A stretch of DNA of 64,000 nucleotides from JAKZRT01 sp965247915 (lineage in GTDB: Bacteria > Pseudomonadota > Alphaproteobacteria > Rhodobacterales > Rhodobacteraceae): positions 1,612,001 to 1,676,000 of the forward strand of contig OZ252048.1 in the NCBI GenBank assembly GCA_965247915.1, in the 5' to 3' direction. Shown in pieces: positions 61,333-64,000 of this stretch (its first letter is position 1; the number at the start of each line of letters is the position of its first letter). The notes under the pieces are model-generated. The model ran no database searches and was not told the DNA's origin. It saw nothing but the letters and a program-made list of their open reading frames with translations. The translations under genes and the position numbers were made by a program.

Positions 61333-62547
61333 CTATTCCGCCAACAATGTCTCAACCAGCGAACTACGTTCAAGCGTCTGGTGAACCGGGCATTTATTGG
61401 CAATTTCCAACAGGCGCTGGCGTTGCGCATCATCGAGATCACCCTCCAGCACAATTTCGCGCCGAAACCCGTCAACTTTGCTCGCTGAACTCTCGCCCGC
61501 GTCCTGGGCGTGAACCTTGTCGTGAGTGACATCGACCCGCACATGGGTCAGCGGCCAGCCCTTGCGGCGCGCGTACATGCGGATCGTCATCGACGTACAG
61601 GCCCCCAGCCCGGCGGCAAGAAACCCATAAGGCGTCATGCCCCGGTCGGTGCCGCCGTAAGCCGCCGGCTCGTCGGCCAGCGCGTGATGGTTCGGCCCGC
61701 CGTTCACGTCCTGCAGGAACCCATCCGGGTCGGCTTCGCTGACGCGCACCACGCCCTCCGGAGCGCCGGGGGGCGGGGCCGGATGCTTGAGATCAAGGTA
61801 CCGCGCCGCCCAGGCGGCAATCACCTCGGCGGCATATTCAGCGTCATCGGCGCGGGTGATCAGATGATCGGCGTTATCGAGCGTCACAAAACTTTTTGGG
61901 TGGCGCGCGGCGGCAAATATTCGCGCCGCGTTTTCGATGCCCACGGTTGCATCTTGGGGCGCGTGCAGCACCAGAAGCGCGCGCTTGAGCGCTGCAATAT
62001 CGGGCGCAAGGTTCGCCCCGGCAACGTCACGTAAAAATTCGCGGGTGATCGTGAATGGCCGCCCACCAAGATCAACCTGAGCGGTGCCTTCGGCCTCGAT
62101 TTCATCAAGCGAATTGGCGAAATTAAGGGTTACGTGATCGGGGTCAAAAGGCGCGCCGAGCGTGGCAACCGCCTTGACCGAAGCAATCTGCCCGGCCGCC
62201 TTCAAAACCGCCGCACCGCCAAGCGAATGGCCGATCAACAGCCCGGGGCCCATATTTCGCCCCGCCAGATATGCGGCGGCGGCCACCAGATCGTCGACGT
62301 TCGAGGTGAAATGCGTGTTGGCAAATTCGCCCTCGGAATGGCCGAGCCCGGTGAAATCGAACCTGAGAACGGCAATCCCCATGGCGCAGAGCCGCCCGGC
62401 AATGCGCCGCGCCGCCGGAATATCCTTCGAGCAGGTAAAGCAATGGGCAAAGAGCGCGGTGGCCAGATGCGGCCCCTCGGGGCGATCGAACCGTGCAGCG
62501 AGCAAGTCGCCGGAATGGCCGGGAAAAGTGATGCGTTCTGTGGTCAT
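61333..62547 (-). CDS. Bifunctional alpha/beta hydrolase - OsmC family protein
   Basis: This is a 404-aa fusion. Residues about 1-255 are an alpha/beta hydrolase with the nucleophile elbow GHSLGG near residue 106, AHCFTC near 34 and the His region in NADHLI near 229. Residues about 270-404 are an OsmC domain with the peroxidatic Cys in GLGACTSMTIRMYARRKGW and the second Cys in NKCPVHQTLE. OsmC proteins reduce organic hydroperoxides, so the fusion may deal with peroxidised esters; the hydrolase substrate is unknown. The ATG at 62547 fits the fold start. This fusion is common in Rhodobacteraceae. Confidence 0.92.
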   Translation of the reverse strand: MTTERITFPGHSGDLLAARFDRPEGPHLATALFAHCFTCSKDIPAARRIAGRLCAMGIAVLRFDFTGLGHSEGEFANTHFTSNVDDLVAAAAYLAGRNMGPGLLIGHSLGGAAVLKAAGQIASVKAVATLGAPFDPDHVTLNFANSLDEIEAEGTAQVDLGGRPFTITREFLRDVAGANLAPDIAALKRALLVLHAPQDATVGIENAARIFAAARHPKSFVTLDNADHLITRADDAEYAAEVIAAWAARYLDLKHPAPPPGAPEGVVRVSEADPDGFLQDVNGGPNHHALADEPAAYGGTDRGMTPYGFLAAGLGACTSMTIRMYARRKGWPLTHVRVDVTHDKVHAQDAGESSASKVDGFRREIVLEGDLDDAQRQRLLEIANKCPVHQTLERSSLVETLLAE

Positions 62548-62661
62548 GTGGGTCCCCTTTGGGTGTGCGCCCAAAATGGCGGCGGGTGACTATACTTCAA
62601 GGGCAAGGACCCCGCCGTCACGCGATGTTGAGCGGCGGCGATGCGCCGGGATCGGCGGGCG

Positions 62662-64000
62662 TCAGACTTCGCCCATCAGGCCTGCGTCAAACGGATATGT
62701 CGTGAGGTTCTCGAAACCGTCCTCGGTTACCAGCACCTGATCCTCCAGCTTGATCGAAAAATCGCCACCTTGCGCGCTGACCAGCGCCTCGACGCACAGA
62801 ACCATGCCCGCCTCGATCGGATAGTCAAAGGCCCCCGCGACCGACTGATCGGGGTACGAGACCAGCGGCCATTCGTCACAAAGCCCGACCCCGTGCATCT
62901 GGCATCCATACTTCTGGCGCTGGTACTCGGGTGCCAGACGGTGCGACATTTCAATAAGCTCGGGGATCATCAGGCCGGGTTTCAGGTACGACATGTTGGT
63001 GGTGATGTGCTCGTGCGCGTGGCGCATCGCCGCCACCATGTCCGGGCGCGGCTTCGCGTCGCCAACCCACCAGGTGCGCGAGATGTCAACGCAGATGCCA
63101 TAGCTGCCGACCAGATCGGTATCAAAGGCCACAATCTCGTTTCTCTGCACCACGCGCGGCCCGCATTCCTGGAACCAGGGGTTGGTGCGCGGCCCCGAGG
63201 TCAAAAGCCGCGTCTCGATCCATTCGCCGCCGCGCCGGACGTTTTCGGCGTGCAAAATCGCCCAGATATCATTTTCGCAAGTCACCCCGTCGCCGGCGCT
63301 TGCGCGGGTGAAATCTTCCATGGCGCGCACCGCCGCCGCGCAGGCGTTACTGGCACAGCGCATGGCCCTGATCTCGTCGGGGCCTTTGATCGACCGGGCT
63401 TTCTCGGTCACCTCTTCGCCGTCAAAAATCGTGAAACCTTGCGCCTCGAGCGCGCGCAGCCCGTGCAACATGACCTTGTCGACCGCCAGCCGCAAGTTGC
63501 CCTGCCCGTGCTCGGCGACCAGGTCCCGCACCTGGCCCGACAACCGCTCGGCGGCAATGTCCACCTTGTCGCCACGGTCAAAATAAAAGAGGTCAGCACC
63601 GGCGCGGGCCTCGCGCACCAGTGGGTTGAATGCGGTAAGAAACGGCGAATTTTTGTAGTCCCAGATCACCATATAACCATCGGCGCAGACCAGAACGGCG
63701 CGAAACGGGTTGTGGGTGTTCCAAAGCTGCATGTTGGTGCTGTCGGTCGCATAGCGGATGTTCAGCGGATCAAAGACCAGCAACCCGCCATAATCGCGTG
63801 CCGTGATCCCTTGAACCAGCCGCTGGTGCCGATAGGCGCGCATCGCGGGCAGATCAGGCAGTTCCAGCCCCGCCGCCGCCCATTCGCCAAAGGCCAGCCG
63901 GGTTGGCCCGATCTCCATCCGGTCATTGTCGTTCGGCGAGCCGTCGCCCAGAGTGGCGCCGCCCTTGGGGTCGATCTTGCGATGCTCGCGATAATGGCTG
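62662..64000 (-). CDS. dddP: Dimethylsulfoniopropionate lyase DddP, 5' end beyond window
   Basis: This M24-fold lyase splits DMSP to acrylate and dimethyl sulfide. The conserved metal residues are the two Asp in VAFDTDLVG and CVDISRTWW, His in MHGVGLCDEW, and Glu in CVEALV and IKLEDQVLV. Other signature stretches are NIRYATDSTNMQLWNTHNPF and MVIWDYKNSPFL. An ATG at 63918 exists, but the frame continues upstream to the window edge as HYREHRKIDPKGGATLGDGS and PNDNDR, matching known DddP N-termini, so the true start lies just past 64000. About 446 residues are visible. The gene marks a DMSP-using marine Roseobacter. Confidence 0.93.
   Translation of the reverse strand, partial: SHYREHRKIDPKGGATLGDGSPNDNDRMEIGPTRLAFGEWAAAGLELPDLPAMRAYRHQRLVQGITARDYGGLLVFDPLNIRYATDSTNMQLWNTHNPFRAVLVCADGYMVIWDYKNSPFLTAFNPLVREARAGADLFYFDRGDKVDIAAERLSGQVRDLVAEHGQGNLRLAVDKVMLHGLRALEAQGFTIFDGEEVTEKARSIKGPDEIRAMRCASNACAAAVRAMEDFTRASAGDGVTCENDIWAILHAENVRRGGEWIETRLLTSGPRTNPWFQECGPRVVQRNEIVAFDTDLVGSYGICVDISRTWWVGDAKPRPDMVAAMRHAHEHITTNMSYLKPGLMIPELIEMSHRLAPEYQRQKYGCQMHGVGLCDEWPLVSYPDQSVAGAFDYPIEAGMVLCVEALVSAQGGDFSIKLEDQVLVTEDGFENLTTYPFDAGLMGEV

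Overview
The window looks like a chromosomal segment of a marine alphaproteobacterium of the Roseobacter group (Rhodobacteraceae). The reasons are the high GC and alphaproteobacterial gene style, the family-typical DUF6477/DUF6456 proteins, the dddP-type DMSP lyase at the right edge, a transporter and oxygenase set for quaternary amines, and the argC-ccmE-[lysozyme-holin]-ccmF-ccmH arrangement.

Layout. 1-6.8 kb: a catabolic cluster on the minus strand (beta-keto acid cleavage enzyme, SDR dehydrogenase, Rieske oxygenase) faces a glycine-betaine-type ABC transporter on the plus strand. 6.8-13.6 kb: a frameshifted lipoprotein gene, a DegP-like protease divergent from an OmpR/EnvZ-like pair (the kinase carries an in-frame stop), the 5-oxoprolinase operon pxpBCA and a Pro/Ala-rich protein. 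13.9-16.1 kb: a 1273-bp IS3-family element sits between the last codons of a phage tail-collar gene and a broken FadL-like porin. 16.2-29.3 kb: EamA transporter, guaA, an MttB-family methyltransferase, DUF6477, a broken DUF6456 regulator, aqpZ, lipA, a SoxR-type regulator with an operator in front of a VOC gene, gltX, an interrupted MATE transporter, a ChaC-like protein and tRNA-Ala(CGC). 29.3-42.9 kb: a YbbAP-TesA-like block, modABC, a LysR regulator divergent from a fused indolepyruvate:ferredoxin oxidoreductase, a Glu/Asp racemase and argC. 42.9-49.4 kb: ccmE, a GH108 lysozyme-holin cassette, ccmF, ccmH, an enoyl-CoA hydratase and cfa.

49.4-58.5 kb is the accessory region. It holds a gene without its 5' end, a second IS3 copy in inverted orientation, a ParA gene without its 3' end, and then a 6176-bp IS1595-family transposon with 26-bp inverted repeats and a perfect 8-bp target duplication. 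The transposon carries an uncharacterised 262-aa gene, a PIN-domain gene, a 46-aa gene and a 71-aa gene. An IS66-type element, itself carrying a HEAT-repeat passenger gene, has split the PIN gene. 58.9-64 kb returns to core genes: ribB-ribH-nusB, an alpha/beta hydrolase-OsmC fusion and dddP, which runs off the right edge.

Two themes stand out. At least six genes carry in-frame stops or single-base frameshifts while their reading frames stay otherwise well preserved, which points to recent gene decay or to sequence errors. The most system-like unknown is the IS1595 passenger module (262-aa protein, PIN protein, 46-aa protein). The lysozyme-holin cassette inside the cytochrome c maturation operon is the next candidate, because an equivalent pair releases gene transfer agents in Rhodobacter capsulatus.
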